This document shows positions 3,891 to 5,000 of a stretch of 5,000 nt of DNA, one piece after another. The stretch spans positions 1-5,000 of the forward strand of contig VGKE01000039.1 of the NCBI GenBank assembly GCA_016867195.1, written 5' to 3'. The position numbers and the translations under genes are program-made. The stretch is from Candidatus Nealsoniibacteriota bacterium (lineage in GTDB: Bacteria > Patescibacteriota > Minisyncoccia > Minisyncoccales > GWA2-38-27). Within the stretch, counting starts at the first letter, position 1, and each line of letters begins with the position of its first letter. The notes beneath the pieces are model-generated. The model did no database searches. It was not told where the DNA came from and worked only from the letters and a program-made list of their open reading frames with translations.

Positions 3891-5000
3891 ATGCCATTAG
3901 ATATGGAAGATTATAAAATTAAAATTGAGGACTTAGAAAAACGGTTCTATCATCTGATGGACTGTCTTTGACATTGTTGGCAAAGAGAAAAAATTAAGAG
4001 AACTGGAAAAAGAGGTCCGGGCGCCAGATTTTTGGAAAAATCAAAAGAGGGCGATAGGGGTTAATCAGGAAATTGCCGACCTGAGACAAGAGATTGATAT
4101 TTTGAAAAATATTAAACAAGAAATTGACGATATTAAAAAATTGAAAGAAATAGAGGTTGACGATATAGAAAAGGGGCTTAATTCAAAGAAAAGGAGCTTA
4201 GTTCAAAGGATTGAGGCAGAGGAAATCAAGGTTTTTCTTTCCGGGAAATACGACAGAAATAACGTTATATTGGAATTATATTCCGGAGCCGGGGGAGTGG
4301 ACGCCCAGGACTGGGCAACAATATTATTAAGAATGTATCAGAGATATTGCGATAGAAAAGGGTTTCAGATAAAGATTATTCATCAGTCATTTGGCGAAGG
4401 AGGCGGGCCCGAGGGAAGAATCGGAACAAAATCAGCAACCTTAGAAATCAAAGGAAATTATGCTTACGGATTTTTAAAAAAAGAAACCGGGGTTCATCGC
4501 TTAGTTCGTCAATCGCCTTTTTCTGCCAAGAAATTGCGGCATACCTCTTTTGCTTTAGTTGAAATTTTGCCTGAAATTGGTAAAAAAGAACAAGGGGAGA
4601 TTAAAGTTAATTCAGATGATTTGAAATTAGAGACCTTTCGGGCCTCTGGACCGGGCGGTCAATATGTTAATAAACGAGAATCAGCTGTTCGTATTACTCA
4701 TTTACCAAGCGGTATTGTTGTAAGTTCCCAGTCAGAAAGATTGCAAGGAACAAACAGGGAAAAAGCAATGGAAATTTTATATTCCAAACTTTATCAATTA
4801 AAAGAAGCAGAGCAAGAAAAGGAATTAAAAGAGATTAAGGGTAAAACGGTCTCGGCTGACTGGGGTAACCAAATCAGGTCCTATGTTTTGCATCCTTATA
4901 AGATGGTCAAGGACCTGAGAACCGGGGTTGAGAGTTCAGATGTAGAGGCCGTGTTAGATGGAGAATTAGACGAATTTGTTGAGGCCGAAATTAAAAATTC
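3891..5000 (+). CDS. prfB: Peptide chain release factor 2 (RF2), made by programmed +1 frameshift; 3' end outside window
   Basis: RF2 recognises UAA and UGA in the ribosomal A site and triggers peptide release. Frame 0 from ATG 3891 gives 26 residues ending MDCL and stops at TGA (3969-3971). Reading on from GAC at 3970 gives 343 more codons with no stop to the window edge, about 369 residues, against about 365 for E. coli RF2, so only a few residues are missing. Visible parts are an N-terminal coiled-coil domain (to about residue 110), then YSGAGGVDAQDWA, the SPF stop-recognition tripeptide (208-210, in VRQSPFSAKK) that marks RF2 rather than RF1, and the catalytic GGQ (255-257, in SGPGGQYVNK). 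These positions are close to those of E. coli. ATG 3891 is preferred because GGAA lies at 3881-3884; ATG 3903 is an in-frame alternative. A -10-like TATGAT (3870-3875) lies after the terminator, without a good -35 box. The gene must be annotated as a join, 3891-3968 and 3970 onward. Confidence 0.96.
3966..3972 (+). promoter_or_regulatory. RF2 programmed +1 frameshift site (CTT TGA C)
   Basis: CTTTGAC is the classical recoding heptamer: the tRNA-Leu on CUU slips to UUU when UGA waits for scarce RF2, which makes RF2 autoregulate its own synthesis. UGA is followed by C, the weakest termination context. In E. coli a Shine-Dalgarno-like AGGGGG lies three bases upstream. Here the upstream bases read ATGGACTGT, which is at best a poor match. 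Confidence 0.93.

Overview
The window is AT-rich, compact bacterial DNA with short intergenic gaps, mostly poor Shine-Dalgarno sequences and tRNA genes without an encoded CCA end. The protein style (a divergent MurJ tail, a LepA with an extra linker segment, very short hypothetical proteins) suggests a Candidate Phyla Radiation / Patescibacteria genome, probably Parcubacteria-like. That placement is an inference from protein flavour, not a phylogenetic result. UAA ends murJ and lepA, UAG ends the broken gene, and an RF2 gene with a regulatory in-frame UGA is present, so all three codons appear to be stops.

Left part (1-965): the C-terminal end of a MurJ-type lipid II flippase runs in from the left and ends at an intrinsic terminator. 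Next is a reading frame for a protein of about 145 residues, cut by one in-frame TAA (346-786). The gap before lepA holds a candidate small RNA on the minus strand (789-867). It has a near-consensus promoter, a nested rod-like fold and a run of U at its end. It is divergent from the probable lepA promoter.

Middle part (966-3373): lepA (elongation factor 4) is complete and carries a palindromic insertion in the linker after its GTPase domain. A 31-residue single-pass membrane micro-ORF lies convergent to it on the minus strand. A DivIC/FtsB-type septum protein follows on the plus strand.

Right part (3374-5000): tRNA-Gly(CCC) is followed by an unusual arrangement. A complete tRNA-Thr(CGT) lies inside the anticodon region of a second, degraded tRNA whose 5' and 3' halves flank it. 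After that comes a GC-rich structured stretch with direct repeats, alternative stems and a strong terminator. It is either a stand-alone non-coding RNA or a leader. The last gene is prfB (peptide chain release factor 2) with the classical CTT-TGA-C programmed +1 frameshift, almost complete at the window edge.

The theme is translation (EF4, RF2, two tRNAs) and cell envelope/division (MurJ, FtsB-like). The most unusual items are the nested tRNA, the two candidate structured RNAs, the palindrome inside lepA and the nonsense codon in the small hypothetical gene.
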